64,000 nucleotides of DNA from an uncultured Paraglaciecola sp. (GCF_937123705.1 NZ_CAKZKO010000118.1:1-64000); one strand, 5' to 3'; positions 28,651 through 38,659 are shown, counted from the stretch's first letter. The notes: generated by a model from the sequence alone, not told the origin. Made by a program: numbers and translations.

Positions 28651-30741
28651 TTAAACAGCGCTTTTTTGTAGTTCAGATTTTAATTGGGCTAAATGACGAC
28701 GCATCATGCGATGACATTGTTTGGTGCTTAACACTGAGTCAGGATTAACTTGATTATTCTGGTAGCATAGACGTAGATAAAGTTGGGTGATGTGAGAAAA
28801 GGGGCGACTAATTTCACTGGAATATTGTTCATTAATTAATTGATTAAATGCACTGGGCCCTTGCCAAGAGAGCCGTTGTGTTCCCGCTTTTTCAAAGACG
28901 GTCAGTGCTTTTAAATATAAACTTTGTGTTGTGCCCACACGGTTTTGTAACCAATGGGGTAAAAAAAACAACGCCAGTAATAGGGCAATCACCAATATTA
29001 TGGCAAGGCCGAGAATGGCTAAGCGTTCAGGGGTGAGTTTTCCTATGATTGATTTAAAGAGATCCCGCTGTTTCTCACTGTTAAAACCTAATACCCAGCG
29101 ACTCCAGTTGTAGTCAATATCAGCCAATAGTAGCCTGATATTATTAAGCCAGGCTATATCCGTTAATCTGGCCAAGGCAAAGGGCGATTCTGCTAAAAAA
29201 CTGCCTTCTTCTTCCATGGCGTAACGAAGTCCATAATCTATTCGATCTGGCGATATTAAGGCAGTAGGATCGATGCGTTGCCAACCGTTATTATCGTTCC
29301 AAGTTTCAACCCATGCATGAGCATCGTATTGGTAGATACTCATATAAGGCGACCCGCCGTCGTTTTCCACTAACTCGCCACCTTGGTAGCCTGTGACAAC
29401 ACGAGTAGGAATACCCCCTAAACGAAGGGCATAGGCCAGTGCACTGGCGTAATGGCTGCAAAAACCCGCCTGGTTGTCGAATAAGAAACGATCAATAGGA
29501 TCAACCAACATTACATCAGGCCGTAAGGTATAAACAAAAGATTGGGTGACAAAATAATTGAGTAGCGCGGTAGTAAAGTCTTGATTGTCTGGAAATTGCG
29601 CCCGCAAATCAGCTACCCATTCCTGAGTACGATTATTGCCATTGTCGGGAAGTGCCAAATTAAGTCTTTGGTCGGCGCGACTAAGTGATTGATTTGGTAA
29701 GGCGTTTGGATATGAGCTTAGGGCATATTGGTATTTGCTTACTATGGGTTGCCGACTAGATAAAGTAAAATCGGCACTTTGTATAATGTCGAGTTTACTT
29801 GGTCCGTCTGCGGGTATGCCTAAATCTAAAGCAAATAACCAAGGTTGAAAGGTGGGCTCTGCAATCACCTCATAATTAAACGAGGGGCCGCTTAATTTTG
29901 CCTCGAACTGCTGCTTTGTTTCTAACTGATAGGCTCGAACTTTTTGGCGGTAGGGGTGCACTTTCCAGGTTTTTCCATCAAAGTCTTCCATCACTATGGC
30001 GCGCCAATATCGCTGCCTTGGGACTGGCGGTGTATTGTCAAAGGTGGCACGAAACGCCAGTTCACTGGATTGCGATAATTGTGCGATATCACCAGGCGTC
30101 ATCTGGGTAGAGAGTCCTGATTCGGCACCTTCGGCTTTGGGCGTGTGCCAAAGGGGCGGTAATTGCGGAAGGATTAGAAACATTAGCAAGGCTATGGGTA
30201 GGGCTTGCAGGCTGAGTGTGGTAATGGTTTTAAGGTGTTTTTGTATTGTTATGGACGGCGCGTGATACCCAGCCAAACTCAATAATAGCGCTAAACACAT
30301 CAGTGCATAAAATCCACTAAAAGCAATGGACTGATTAAATATAAAACCACAACCAATTAAGAAAAATAAACTAATCACCAGCTGATAAACGTCTCTTTGA
30401 CTGCGCATTTGCATGAGTTTTAACGCACAAGCAAGGATCAACAAGTTAACCATGCCAAAAAGTAACCCTGCACTCAAGGCAGAAAACACCAAGCCTAATA
30501 TACTCAGTAGTGCTAGCAGGTTTAAGGTGCGAATTGAGGGTAAGTGCTTGTAATAGTTAAAGTAAATTGCAAGTCTTATGATAACACCACATAGCACCAG
30601 TAATAGTATCCAACCCAATACCGACGAAAATAAGCTCACGCTGGTACAAAGTAAGGTCGCCGCTAAAAATAACAAAGCAAAGTTGCGAGCCGGTTGTTTG
30701 GTGTTTAGGTTCGTTGCTTTTTTTATCAATGAATTAAACAT
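28651..30741 (-). CDS. Transglutaminase-like membrane protein (TgpA/DUF3488 type)
   Basis: At 696 aa it has about five or six N-terminal membrane segments (DUF3488, residues 1-200), a periplasmic transglutaminase-like core and a C-terminal segment plus DUF4129-like tail. Catalytic candidates are Cys in FDNQAGFCSHYASALAYALRLGG, His in YQYDAHAWVETW and Asp in WQRIDPTAL. It is the last gene of a MoxR-DUF58-transglutaminase operon, an order widespread in proteobacteria; in Pseudomonas aeruginosa the homologue TgpA is essential, but its substrate is not settled. Starts 2 nt after the DUF58 stop. Confidence 0.93.
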   Translation of the reverse strand: MFNSLIKKATNLNTKQPARNFALLFLAATLLCTSVSLFSSVLGWILLLVLCGVIIRLAIYFNYYKHLPSIRTLNLLALLSILGLVFSALSAGLLFGMVNLLILACALKLMQMRSQRDVYQLVISLFFLIGCGFIFNQSIAFSGFYALMCLALLLSLAGYHAPSITIQKHLKTITTLSLQALPIALLMFLILPQLPPLWHTPKAEGAESGLSTQMTPGDIAQLSQSSELAFRATFDNTPPVPRQRYWRAIVMEDFDGKTWKVHPYRQKVRAYQLETKQQFEAKLSGPSFNYEVIAEPTFQPWLFALDLGIPADGPSKLDIIQSADFTLSSRQPIVSKYQYALSSYPNALPNQSLSRADQRLNLALPDNGNNRTQEWVADLRAQFPDNQDFTTALLNYFVTQSFVYTLRPDVMLVDPIDRFLFDNQAGFCSHYASALAYALRLGGIPTRVVTGYQGGELVENDGGSPYMSIYQYDAHAWVETWNDNNGWQRIDPTALISPDRIDYGLRYAMEEEGSFLAESPFALARLTDIAWLNNIRLLLADIDYNWSRWVLGFNSEKQRDLFKSIIGKLTPERLAILGLAIILVIALLLALFFLPHWLQNRVGTTQSLYLKALTVFEKAGTQRLSWQGPSAFNQLINEQYSSEISRPFSHITQLYLRLCYQNNQVNPDSVLSTKQCHRMMRRHLAQLKSELQKSAV

Positions 30742-30743
30742 AG

Positions 30744-31769
30744 TTAGCGCGGCCCATCAGGAAAGTAAGCTAACGCCTGTAAACATGCCTGTCGATGTCC
30801 TGCGCCACTATTTGGGGCAATGCAATGTTCACCTAAATCTAAGCCAAAGGTGCGCTGAGTACGACTTAATTCAATCACCTGATAACACAATTGGCCTAGT
30901 TCTTTTTCCAAATATTCGGCCAAGACTAATTGCTGGGATGTTTTATGGCGATACTCAGGGGATAGTTTTAACCAACCAATATGATTACCTTCAGATGAAA
31001 ACTGTTTACTGACCATGCCGCGGCCCTTGGCTAAGTGTTTCCATGCCACATGATTTAAAGGCTCACCTACTTGGTAAGCTTTGAGATGGGAAAAATCATC
31101 GTGTCCAGATTGAGAGGTGGCCATTTCGCCACTTTTTTTAGTGCTGTTGTGCTCACTCACATACAGCTGAATGTCGCAAGGTATAGGCTTGGGGAATACG
31201 CATATTTGATGAGTAAAAGCCAAATGGGTCCAGCAGCGATAAAGGCCTAAAGGATAAAAGCTCTCAACTGTGACCCGTGATAACTGTAGTTTTCCTCTTT
31301 GTTGGCAAGTGTGGCTAATGGTAATAGGGTTGGTTAACGCGTTAGCATCCACCTCGGTTGATGGAGGTGGGGACTTTTTGTTGGATTTAACGCTTTTGTC
31401 TTGAAGCGTAAAGTGCATCAGTCCGTTTACTGAAGCACTGCCGCTATTGTTGGCATTTAACCACAGGGGAATATGTAAGTTGTCGCCAACAAATACTTCT
31501 GGGCATTTGCCAATTTGCAAGTTAACCCGGGCAAAGTTGATATAGCTTGCTAAGAGGTTGACTAAAAATAAGGCTAATAGAAAATAGCACAGCAACAACA
31601 TTAAGTTGTTTTGGTAGTTAGTTCCCAGTAAAAATAGCAAAATACATAAGGCTAAAAACAGCAAGCCAAATTTAGCCGGAAAGATAAATATATTATGATG
31701 ATCTAACTGATGTTGGGTGGCCGCAGGGATGCGTTTGTTTAACCACTTATTCCAGTAACTTTGTAGCAC
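30744..31769 (-). CDS. DUF58-domain membrane-anchored protein
   Basis: At 341 aa it has two N-terminal membrane segments (about 30-75), then a beta-rich region and the DUF58 motif (HDDFSHLKAYQVGEPLNHVAWKHLAK). DUF58 proteins pair with MoxR AAA ATPases, possibly as chaperone adaptors. It lies 14 nt downstream of moxR and 2 nt before the transglutaminase gene. Confidence 0.92.
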   Translation of the reverse strand: MLQSYWNKWLNKRIPAATQHQLDHHNIFIFPAKFGLLFLALCILLFLLGTNYQNNLMLLLCYFLLALFLVNLLASYINFARVNLQIGKCPEVFVGDNLHIPLWLNANNSGSASVNGLMHFTLQDKSVKSNKKSPPPSTEVDANALTNPITISHTCQQRGKLQLSRVTVESFYPLGLYRCWTHLAFTHQICVFPKPIPCDIQLYVSEHNSTKKSGEMATSQSGHDDFSHLKAYQVGEPLNHVAWKHLAKGRGMVSKQFSSEGNHIGWLKLSPEYRHKTSQQLVLAEYLEKELGQLCYQVIELSRTQRTFGLDLGEHCIAPNSGAGHRQACLQALAYFPDGPR

Positions 31770-31783
31770 AGTGATAATCTAGC

Positions 31784-32704
31784 TTAGGCCGCAATAGGAT
31801 CGATAGCTTCGAGCAAGGTTTTGCTTAAACTACCTTGGGCGCTAAAGTCGCTTGATGCACTGCGTAGGCGATGTTCGGCAACGGCTGGTAATATTGCTTG
31901 TACATCTTCTGGAATTAAAAAGTCTCTATTGTTAATAAAAGCCCAAGCTTTGGCCGAACTCAACAGGGCCTTGGATGCCCGAGGCGATAAGGGGTTGGCA
32001 AAGCGGGCGTCTTCGCGGCTAAAAGTGACCAGCTTAAGAATATAATTAAGAATATCATCTGAGGCATGCACTTGGCTGGCAGCTATTTGCAACTCAATAA
32101 ATTCGGCGATATCTAAGACTCGCTTAAGTTCTTGGGGGACATGGCCAACTTGGGTTTTTAACATGCTTTTTTCGGCTTCTTTTGAAGGGTAGCCTAATTG
32201 AATACGCATTAAAAATCGGTCTAGTTGCGACTCTGGCAAAGGGTAGGTACCCGACTGATGTTGCGGGTTTTGGGTGCCGATCACAAAAAATGGTGAGGGC
32301 AATGGCCTGGTTTCACCGTCTAAACTCACTTGTCGCTCTTCCATGGCCTCAAGTAATGCGCTTTGGGTTTTGGGACTGGCGCGGTTAATTTCATCGGCTA
32401 ACACTAGTTGGTTGAATATAGGACCGGGGTGAAAACGAAAGGTCTGTTCGTTGTTGTCGAAAATATTGATTCCTAGCATATCTGCCGGCAATAAGTCCGA
32501 GGTAAATTGAATACGAGAATAATCTAGGCCTAGTACTTTGGCCAAAGTATGAGATAAAGTGGTTTTCCCCATACCGGGTAAGTCTTCAATTAGTAAATGA
32601 CCATTGGCCAATAAACAGGTTAGGGCCAATTTAACTTGCTCTTGTTTGCCAATTAATACCTGGCTGGACTGTTCGATGACCTGATCCAATTTGTGATGCA
32701 GCAT
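31784..32704 (-). CDS. MoxR-family AAA+ ATPase
   Basis: At 306 aa it shows Walker A LPGMGKTTLSHTLA, Walker B LVLADEINRASPKTQSALLEAMEE, sensor 1 FFVIGTQNPQHQSG, and the arginine region FANPLSPRASKALL. MoxR ATPases are thought to help fold or activate partner complexes. It heads the operon with DUF58 and the transglutaminase and diverges from seqA. Confidence 0.94.
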   Translation of the reverse strand: MLHHKLDQVIEQSSQVLIGKQEQVKLALTCLLANGHLLIEDLPGMGKTTLSHTLAKVLGLDYSRIQFTSDLLPADMLGINIFDNNEQTFRFHPGPIFNQLVLADEINRASPKTQSALLEAMEERQVSLDGETRPLPSPFFVIGTQNPQHQSGTYPLPESQLDRFLMRIQLGYPSKEAEKSMLKTQVGHVPQELKRVLDIAEFIELQIAASQVHASDDILNYILKLVTFSREDARFANPLSPRASKALLSSAKAWAFINNRDFLIPEDVQAILPAVAEHRLRSASSDFSAQGSLSKTLLEAIDPIAA

Positions 32705-32879
32705 AGTGTAATGTTATCCGCAGAATTTAAAAATATAGGGCGAATCAATATTTTAGCGTAAATTTTCGGCATTTTTGTTGGTTTAGCTAATACTTGTGTA
32801 TGAAATGGAATTAATCGATGAATTGATGGATTCAATCCGTATAATATTAGTCATGTAAACCGCCTAACATTAGATTTTC

Positions 32880-33455
32880 ATGAAAAATATTCAAATAGAA
32901 GACGACCTTTACCACTTTATTGCCTCGCAGACTCAAGATATTGGCGAAAGCGCCTCGGATATTCTGCGCCGATTAGTCATGCCCGAATCGTTATCTCATC
33001 TCAATAAAACACCCCAAGTGGCTGAAACCAAAGCCGTTAATACCATAGATAATGATGCAGGTATTTTGCAAAGTCAGGATAATACTTGCCATGCTTCAGC
33101 TGTACTAAGTGAGCTCGCCGAATTGCATTTGCAAGATATTCCTAAAGTGGTCGACAGGTGGTTACTGGTGTTGTCCATTATCCATAAACATCATCCGCAG
33201 CCATTTAGCAAAGTGTTGGGCATGAGCGGTCGCAACCGTACCTATTTTGCCACCGACAAAGATTCGCTGTACGCCACAGGGGGCAGTACAAATCCTAAAA
33301 ATGTACCACATTCCAGTTATTGGGTGATCACCAATAACAATACAGTCAAAAAAATCAATATGTTGAAGCAAGTGGCCGAACAAGTGGGTTTTAGTGCTAA
33401 TGAAATCGAGGCCTTAGTTAAGGTTTTTGTACCTGAATTGATAGAGAAAAACTAA
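32880..33455 (+). CDS. seqA: Negative modulator of replication initiation SeqA
   Basis: SeqA binds hemimethylated GATC and sequesters oriC. At 191 aa it has the N-terminal oligomerisation region [33 protein letters not shown] and the C-terminal DNA-binding region with [32 protein letters not shown] and NTVKKINML. Its presence implies Dam methylation. pgm starts 8 nt later, the same seqA-pgm order as in E. coli. Confidence 0.96.
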   Translation: MKNIQIEDDLYHFIASQTQDIGESASDILRRLVMPESLSHLNKTPQVAETKAVNTIDNDAGILQSQDNTCHASAVLSELAELHLQDIPKVVDRWLLVLSIIHKHHPQPFSKVLGMSGRNRTYFATDKDSLYATGGSTNPKNVPHSSYWVITNNNTVKKINMLKQVAEQVGFSANEIEALVKVFVPELIEKN

Positions 33456-33463
33456 GGAATAGT

Positions 33464-35116
33464 ATGGCTCTTCACCCTCAAGCAGGAAACCCCGCCAGTC
33501 AAGCCCAATTGGTTAATGTGGCAAAGTTAACCAGCGCCTATTACAGTCATCATCCCAGAAAGGGGGATAGTACCCAGACCGTGTCTTTTGGGACTTCTGG
33601 GCATAGAGGTAGTGCCTTGTTACATACCTTTAACGACAGGCATATAGCCGCAATTTGTCAGGCCTTGGTTGAGTTTAGACAAAGCCAAAATATCACAGGT
33701 CCATTGTTTATGGGGATGGACACCCATGCTTTATCCGAGGCGGCATTTTCAACCGCAGTGGAAGTGCTAGCCGCAAATGGTGTGGCTTTAGTGGTACAGC
33801 AGGATCGCGGTTATACCCCAACACCTGTTATCTCTCATGCAATTTTGCAGCACAATATAGACCCTGCAAATGCCAGAGCCGATGGTGTGGTGATTACGCC
33901 GTCCCACAATCCGCCAGAAGACGGTGGTTTTAAGTATAACCCTCCCCATGGAGGCCCCGCAGATAGTGATGTCACTAAGGCAATTGAATTACGTGCCAAT
34001 GAAATTATTAGCTTAGATATGTTGGCAGTAAAACGTATGGATTTAGCCGCAGCCTATGAGTCTGAATACGTGACTGAAATAGACTTCTCTGAGGACTATA
34101 TTGCCCAACTTGACCAAGTGATTGATATGCAAGCCATTGCAAAAGCTGGTTTAAAAATTGGCACCGATCCACTAGGGGGGGCAGGTTTAGAATATTGGGA
34201 CAAAATAGCCAAGCGATACGGGCTGAATATTGAAGTAGTGAATCGAAATGTCGATCAACAGTTTGGCTTTATGCGCCGTGACAAAGACGGAAAAATCCGT
34301 ATGGATTGTTCCTCGCCTTATGCCATGGCGGGGTTAATTGATTTAAAAGACAAATTCGATTTAGCTTTTGGCAACGATCCCGATTTTGACCGCCACGGTA
34401 TTGTGACCCCCACACAAGGGTTGATGAACCCCAATCATTATTTAGCCGTTGCAATCCACTATTTGTACCAACACCGGCCACAATGGCCACAAAGTTGTAA
34501 AGTCGGAAAAACGCTAGTTTCGAGCAGCATGATAGACAGAGTCGTAACCTCCCTAGGCCGCGAGTTAGCCGAAATGCCGGTTGGCTTTAAATGGTTTGTG
34601 CAAGGACTATTGCATAGCGACATTGGTTTTGCCGGTGAAGAAAGTGCCGGAGGCATTTTCTTACGTCGTAATGGTAAGCCTTGGGCAACAGATAAAGATG
34701 GGTTTATTTTGTGTTTGTTAGCCGCTGAAATCATGGCTGTGACTGGCAAAGACCCAAGCGAACATTATCAAGCATTAACCGAGCAGTTTTCATCTCCTGT
34801 TTATACGCGTATTGATGTGGCCGCTAATCACGCCCAGAAGCAAGTGTTAAGTAAGATGGATAAAAGTGTGATCCAATCCACTGTGCTGGCGGGTGAAGCA
34901 ATTACCACTATCCAAACCCATGCACCAGGCAACAACGCGGCTATAGGTGGCGTCAAAGTCAGTACCAAAAATGGCTGGTTTGCTGCGCGCCCGTCTGGTA
35001 CTGAAGAGATTTACAAAATCTATGCTGAGAGCTTTAAAGGCGATGAACATCTCGCACTATTAGTAAAAGAAGCTCAAGCACTAGTTGCACAAGTGTTTAA
35101 AACAGCCAATGTGTAA
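33464..35116 (+). CDS. pgm: Alpha-D-glucose-phosphate-specific phosphoglucomutase
   Basis: This enzyme interconverts glucose 1-phosphate and glucose 6-phosphate. At 550 aa the active phosphoserine lies in [15 protein letters not shown], the metal loop is [12 protein letters not shown], the sugar loop [10 protein letters not shown], and the phosphate loop [20 protein letters not shown]-terminal [15 protein letters not shown] is typical. In one unit with seqA. Confidence 0.97.
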   Translation: MALHPQAGNPASQAQLVNVAKLTSAYYSHHPRKGDSTQTVSFGTSGHRGSALLHTFNDRHIAAICQALVEFRQSQNITGPLFMGMDTHALSEAAFSTAVEVLAANGVALVVQQDRGYTPTPVISHAILQHNIDPANARADGVVITPSHNPPEDGGFKYNPPHGGPADSDVTKAIELRANEIISLDMLAVKRMDLAAAYESEYVTEIDFSEDYIAQLDQVIDMQAIAKAGLKIGTDPLGGAGLEYWDKIAKRYGLNIEVVNRNVDQQFGFMRRDKDGKIRMDCSSPYAMAGLIDLKDKFDLAFGNDPDFDRHGIVTPTQGLMNPNHYLAVAIHYLYQHRPQWPQSCKVGKTLVSSSMIDRVVTSLGRELAEMPVGFKWFVQGLLHSDIGFAGEESAGGIFLRRNGKPWATDKDGFILCLLAAEIMAVTGKDPSEHYQALTEQFSSPVYTRIDVAANHAQKQVLSKMDKSVIQSTVLAGEAITTIQTHAPGNNAAIGGVKVSTKNGWFAARPSGTEEIYKIYAESFKGDEHLALLVKEAQALVAQVFKTANV

Positions 35117-35173
35117 CTAGTCGTTAGACAATGTTAAGAATAATGTAAATGGCATTCATCTCAAAAAAGCAAT

Positions 35174-35268
35174 CTCACGGAAAGCCCGCCAAGTGCATCG
35201 CCACGCAGAGGAAAAGACTATAAAGATCGATTTTTCCTTTGCGATCTCTGCGTTCTTAGCGTGATGAA
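35174..35268. repeat. REP-like hairpin element in the pgm/PEP-CTERM spacer
   Basis: The arms CTCACG/CGTGAT and ACGCAGAG/CTCTGCGT (35203-35210 and 35246-35253) flank an AT-rich centre. Sequence of the type GAACGCAGAGATCGC resembles dispersed hairpin elements seen in several gammaproteobacteria. The rest of the 348-nt spacer holds the sigma-54 type promoter of the next gene. Confidence 0.45.
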
Positions 35269-35379
35269 ATGTTTTTAGTTTAGAAAGTTGTCAGTAATTT
35301 TTACAACGCCATCTTAACTATCTTGCTATTAGAATCTAAAATGATATTAAGTGATTGATATACAGTGATAAAGTTATTG

Positions 35380-35395
35380 TGGCCTGCAATTTGCT
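35380..35395 (+). promoter_or_regulatory. Sigma-54-type promoter (-24/-12)
   Basis: TGGCCTGCAATTTGCT fits TGGCAC-N5-TTGCW with GG and GC elements exactly 12 nt apart (one mismatch in TGGCAC at position 5 and one at 6). The -12 GC is at 35393-35394. It lies about 70 nt upstream of a PEP-CTERM-type gene; PEP-CTERM genes in proteobacteria are known to be driven by sigma-54 with the PrsK/PrsR system. Confidence 0.6.
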
Positions 35396-35464
35396 TAATG
35401 GCGCTCAAGCAAACACGAAATTGTTTCAAGATTACTCTACTTATTTCAACAGGACGTATTTTTT

Positions 35465-36256
35465 ATGTTTAAAAAAATCATTATGGCTATGATTATTTGT
35501 TTACCACTTTCAGCTCAAGCTACCAGCATTGAGCTTAATTTTGGCGATACAGTAAATAATAACTTTGGGGCCTCTGCCACTAACTTAGTCATGAACTACA
35601 GCAACGTTAGTTCATACAATGACGTGGTGATTAACGCATCTATTACAGCAACAAGTGTGTTTGACTCAAAAAACGGGACTAAAAATGGCTCAGTAGCAAA
35701 CGACATTCGTATTAACATGGATAGAGGTGATGCTAACGTATTTACGCTGAGTCTTTGGGATGCATCTAAGGGTAACGGCTTTGATACATTATTTACAGCC
35801 AGTGAAGATTTTGATTGGACCTTAGGGTTTTATGATATTGATGGTGCTAGTAACTCGTTTGATGTTGTGACTTTGTTTGATATCAATCAATATTCTGTTA
35901 CCTCAACTACAGCGCTAGTTGTTGATAATAGTCAGTCAAATCAGATTAGCTTTAGTGGTGTAAACGCTAAGGGCGATGTGAAAGGCCAAGATGGTTTAGG
36001 TGCCTTTATTACGCAACAACAAGCTGATGTGGCTTTGTTTGTTACATACCAAAATTTATCAGAAGTCACCTTTGCCTATGAACATGGACCGGCTTCAAAA
36101 GATAACTCAGGGCGTAACTTGCTAATTGATGGTGGTGGACTGAAGTTTGCGCCAAAAGATGGTGAAGTTGTTGTTACTGTTCCTACGCCAAACATGTTTT
36201 TGTTATTCGCGACCGCTATGTTGGCACTACTAACGGTTAAGAGAAAAAGCTCTTAA
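35465..36256 (+). CDS. Exported protein with PEP-CTERM-type sorting signal
   Basis: At 263 aa it has a signal peptide (MFKKIIMAMIICLPLSAQAT), a low-cysteine, Asn/Ser/Asp-rich beta-type body, and a C-terminal tripartite signal: VPTPNMF, a hydrophobic segment LLFATAMLALLTV, and the basic tail KRKSS. This matches a VPxP PEP-CTERM domain processed by an exosortase, although Glu is replaced by Thr. No exosortase lies in the window. Body function unknown; possibly an exopolysaccharide-associated surface protein. Confidence 0.8.
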   Translation: MFKKIIMAMIICLPLSAQATSIELNFGDTVNNNFGASATNLVMNYSNVSSYNDVVINASITATSVFDSKNGTKNGSVANDIRINMDRGDANVFTLSLWDASKGNGFDTLFTASEDFDWTLGFYDIDGASNSFDVVTLFDINQYSVTSTTALVVDNSQSNQISFSGVNAKGDVKGQDGLGAFITQQQADVALFVTYQNLSEVTFAYEHGPASKDNSGRNLLIDGGGLKFAPKDGEVVVTVPTPNMFLLFATAMLALLTVKRKSS

Positions 36257-36285
36257 TAGCTAACAAAATAACGTTATCGCTTTTT

Positions 36286-36313
36286 AAAAACTCGGCTTAA
36301 TGTCGAGTTTTTT
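36286..36313 (+). terminator. Rho-independent terminator after the PEP-CTERM gene
   Basis: AAAAACTCG/CGAGTTTTT with a 9-nt loop, followed by further T on the plus strand; about 30 nt past the stop. Confidence 0.75.
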
Positions 36314-36377
36314 GTTTTAGTAGCCAAATGTTTTACCCTGGCAACGGGCTTCGTCGCTTTTAAACCTCGCCCAAAGG

Positions 36378-36474
36378 GAGAACAGCAGCGACTTTCACTC
36401 TTCGTTCTAGCCCTTTGAAAGGGGGCCGCCATTCCTGCAGGACTACGCCTCTATTGAAAGTCGCTGATGTTCTC
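36378..36474. repeat. 97-bp inverted-repeat element
   Basis: 20-bp arms, GAGAACAGCAGCGACTTTCA (36378-36397) and its complement with one mismatch (36455-36474), enclose a 57-nt centre with CCCTTTGAAAGGG. No coding frame. Otherwise the spacer 36314-36595 shows nothing beyond the likely astE promoter. Confidence 0.65.
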
Positions 36475-36595
36475 TGAGTGACTAATTGTTAGGATGAATT
36501 GGTATAAAAAGTGCTGGAGATAAAAGAGAGATAAGATGGTACTTAGCGTATTATAACTGCATTGCACATTTATTGGTTAAGACGCCGAATTACAC

Positions 36596-37663
36596 ATGAC
36601 CACACTTTCAGATACTTCTATACAAAACACTATTCATAGCTTAAAACACCAAGGCAATTTTCTGGACTTGTCTCGCGCTCAAGCTTCGCTTTTTAGCTCC
36701 GCTTTTCATTTTTCCATTGATGAGCATACACGGGTTAATGTTATGGCCGAAGGCATTATCAGTTTTGAGCCAGTTTTGCAGGGCGATAAAGATATAGTGC
36801 TGTCTTGTGGGGTACATGGTAACGAAACTGCACCTATTGAAATCTGTGATGACATAGTAAAGCGCATTTTGACTGGCGATATTGTTGTTAAGCAAAGAGT
36901 ATTGTTTTTATTTGGCAACTTGCCAGCTATGGATATTGCAGAGCGATTTGTGGAAGAAAACATGAATCGCTTGTTTAGCGGCGAGCATCAAAACCTAGCT
37001 GCCGGCCAGAAAATGAACCATGAAAGACGCAGGGCCAAACAATTAGAACAAGCCGTTGAACGCTTTTACTTATCTGTTGAACAAGACGCCGGCAGAGAGC
37101 GCCTGCACTATGATCTCCATACCGCTATTCGCGCCTCAAAAAATGATAAGTTTGCGGTGTATCCATTTCAAAATGGAAAACAGTGGGACAAGTATCAATT
37201 GCAGATCTTGTTAGCTTGCGGAGTAAATACCATTTTATTGTCCGGTAGCCCAACCACTACTTTTAGTTATTTTTCAGTCAAGCAATTTAATGCCCAAGCC
37301 TTTACTGTTGAACTGGGAAAGGTGAAACCATTTGGGCAAAATGATATGGATAATTTTAGTGCGGTTAAAACCACATTAACCCATTTAATTTGTGATAAAC
37401 CATTGAATCTTAAACCATTCTCCGCTGATGATTTTTTGATTTATGAGGTAAACCAAGTGATCAATAAGGCTCAGGACGACTTTACTCTTAATTTTGCAGC
37501 TGATGCACCAAACTTTAGCGACTTCCCAAAAGGCCATCTTCTAGCGTCTGAAACCGGCGGTGAATATCGAGCGGAATTTGCAGGCGAAGCTATAGTTTTC
37601 CCAAATGCCGATGTTGAAATAGGGCAACGTGCATTGTTAACTGTTATTCCTACACACATTTAA
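36596..37663 (+). CDS. astE: Succinylglutamate desuccinylase
   Basis: This zinc enzyme performs the last step of the arginine succinyltransferase pathway, succinylglutamate to succinate and glutamate. At 355 aa, zinc ligands lie in LSCGVHGNETAPIEIC (HxxE) and HYDLHTAIRAS (His), and the substrate Arg in FVEENMNRLF. Other ast genes are absent here. A HIT-family gene starts 8 nt after the stop. Confidence 0.93.
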   Translation: MTTLSDTSIQNTIHSLKHQGNFLDLSRAQASLFSSAFHFSIDEHTRVNVMAEGIISFEPVLQGDKDIVLSCGVHGNETAPIEICDDIVKRILTGDIVVKQRVLFLFGNLPAMDIAERFVEENMNRLFSGEHQNLAAGQKMNHERRRAKQLEQAVERFYLSVEQDAGRERLHYDLHTAIRASKNDKFAVYPFQNGKQWDKYQLQILLACGVNTILLSGSPTTTFSYFSVKQFNAQAFTVELGKVKPFGQNDMDNFSAVKTTLTHLICDKPLNLKPFSADDFLIYEVNQVINKAQDDFTLNFAADAPNFSDFPKGHLLASETGGEYRAEFAGEAIVFPNADVEIGQRALLTVIPTHI

Positions 37664-37671
37664 GGTGTTAT

Positions 37672-38094
37672 ATGAGTCACTTTGTTTTACATCCACAATT
37701 GCAACAAGACAGTGAGCTAGTGATCGAACTCACTCTATGTGAAGTGCGTCTTATCAATGATGCCCATTACCCTTGGTTAATTTTGGTACCTAAGGTGGCT
37801 GATATCCAAGATGTGATTGATTTAAGCGAAGTTCAACAACAAACGCTTTGGCAAGAGTCCGCATTGGTTAGCCGCGCACTTAAACATTTGTTTACAGCTG
37901 ATAAGTTGAATATTGCTGCCCTTGGGAATATGGTACCTCAGTTGCATTTGCATCATATTGTCCGTTTTAAACATGATATCAGCTGGCCCAAACCTATATG
38001 GGGGCAAGTGCCTGCTAAGGCGTATATTGATGCAGACAAGATCACTTTGATCAATCGTATAAGAACCGAAATTGAATTAAGGAAAAACCCATGA
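37672..38094 (+). CDS. HIT-family protein
   Basis: At 140 aa it has a C-terminal histidine-triad-like segment, [11 protein letters not shown], slightly different from the usual HxHxH spacing. The N-terminal [19 protein letters not shown] is typical of HIT nucleotide hydrolases or transferases. Substrate unknown. Its stop overlaps the next gene by 4 nt (ATGA) and astE is 8 nt upstream, so the three form an operon. Confidence 0.88.
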   Translation: MSHFVLHPQLQQDSELVIELTLCEVRLINDAHYPWLILVPKVADIQDVIDLSEVQQQTLWQESALVSRALKHLFTADKLNIAALGNMVPQLHLHHIVRFKHDISWPKPIWGQVPAKAYIDADKITLINRIRTEIELRKNP

Positions 38095-38417
38095 TTATCA
38101 CCACAACCAATCAATTAGAAGGTAAAAAAATCGAATCTTATTTAGGCATAGTAGTGGGCGAAGCCGTGATGGGCGCCAACTTGTTTAAAGATATTTTCGC
38201 GCAAATTCGCGATATTGTGGGTGGCCGCTCTGGAGCCTATGAAGATGAACTCACTAAAGCCCGCAAAATAGGTTTTCAAGAGCTTGAACAAGAAGCTCGT
38301 TCTATTGGTGCCAATGCGGTGATAGGCGTGGATATTGATTATGAAGTAGTAGGCAAGGGTGGCAGCATGTTAATGGTAAGCATTAGTGGTACTGCCATTA
38401 GGTATGTCGATAAATAA
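38091..38417 (+). CDS. YbjQ-family (DUF74) protein
   Basis: At 108 aa it shows the family pattern [43 protein letters not shown] and [17 protein letters not shown]. These small proteins form beta-rich oligomers; function is not established. Overlaps the HIT gene by 4 nt. Confidence 0.92.
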   Translation: MIITTTNQLEGKKIESYLGIVVGEAVMGANLFKDIFAQIRDIVGGRSGAYEDELTKARKIGFQELEQEARSIGANAVIGVDIDYEVVGKGGSMLMVSISGTAIRYVDK

Positions 38418-38426
38418 CAGGCAATT

Positions 38427-38659
38427 TAACCTGAATTCTGGATAAGCAACGACTGTATGTCATGCTATTTTTGCCCCTATCTTCGTTATTCATCATGAGT
38501 TTAGAGTGACTAAACAACATAATGAACGCCTCGATATGAACAAAAATAGCACCACTTACCCTAATTTTAGTGATTACATTCAATCAGTTAATGTATAACC
38601 AATTGAAATATAGTTATAAATTTATGTTCTTCGACATTCCTTATCCAGAGTTCAGGTTA
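38427..38659. mobile_element. MITE-like element with 20-bp terminal inverted repeats
   Basis: The left end TAACCTGAATTCTGGATAAG (38427-38446) is matched by an inverted copy at 38640-38659 with one mismatch. The 233-bp element has no supported gene and fills most of the space between the YbjQ-family gene and the formyltransferase stop. No clear target-site duplication was seen. The ends resemble the palindromes at 25286 and 57008. Confidence 0.6.

Noticed and set aside
30578..31012. Open frame of 144 codons on the plus strand
   Set aside because: It is antisense to the DUF58 and transglutaminase genes and has no recognisable features.
28651..32704. MoxR-DUF58-transglutaminase operon as a new system
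   Set aside because: This gene trio is widespread and well described as a conserved cluster in proteobacteria.
38398..38583. Open frame inside the MITE-like element
   Set aside because: Short, no Shine-Dalgarno, and the region is better explained by the terminal inverted repeats.
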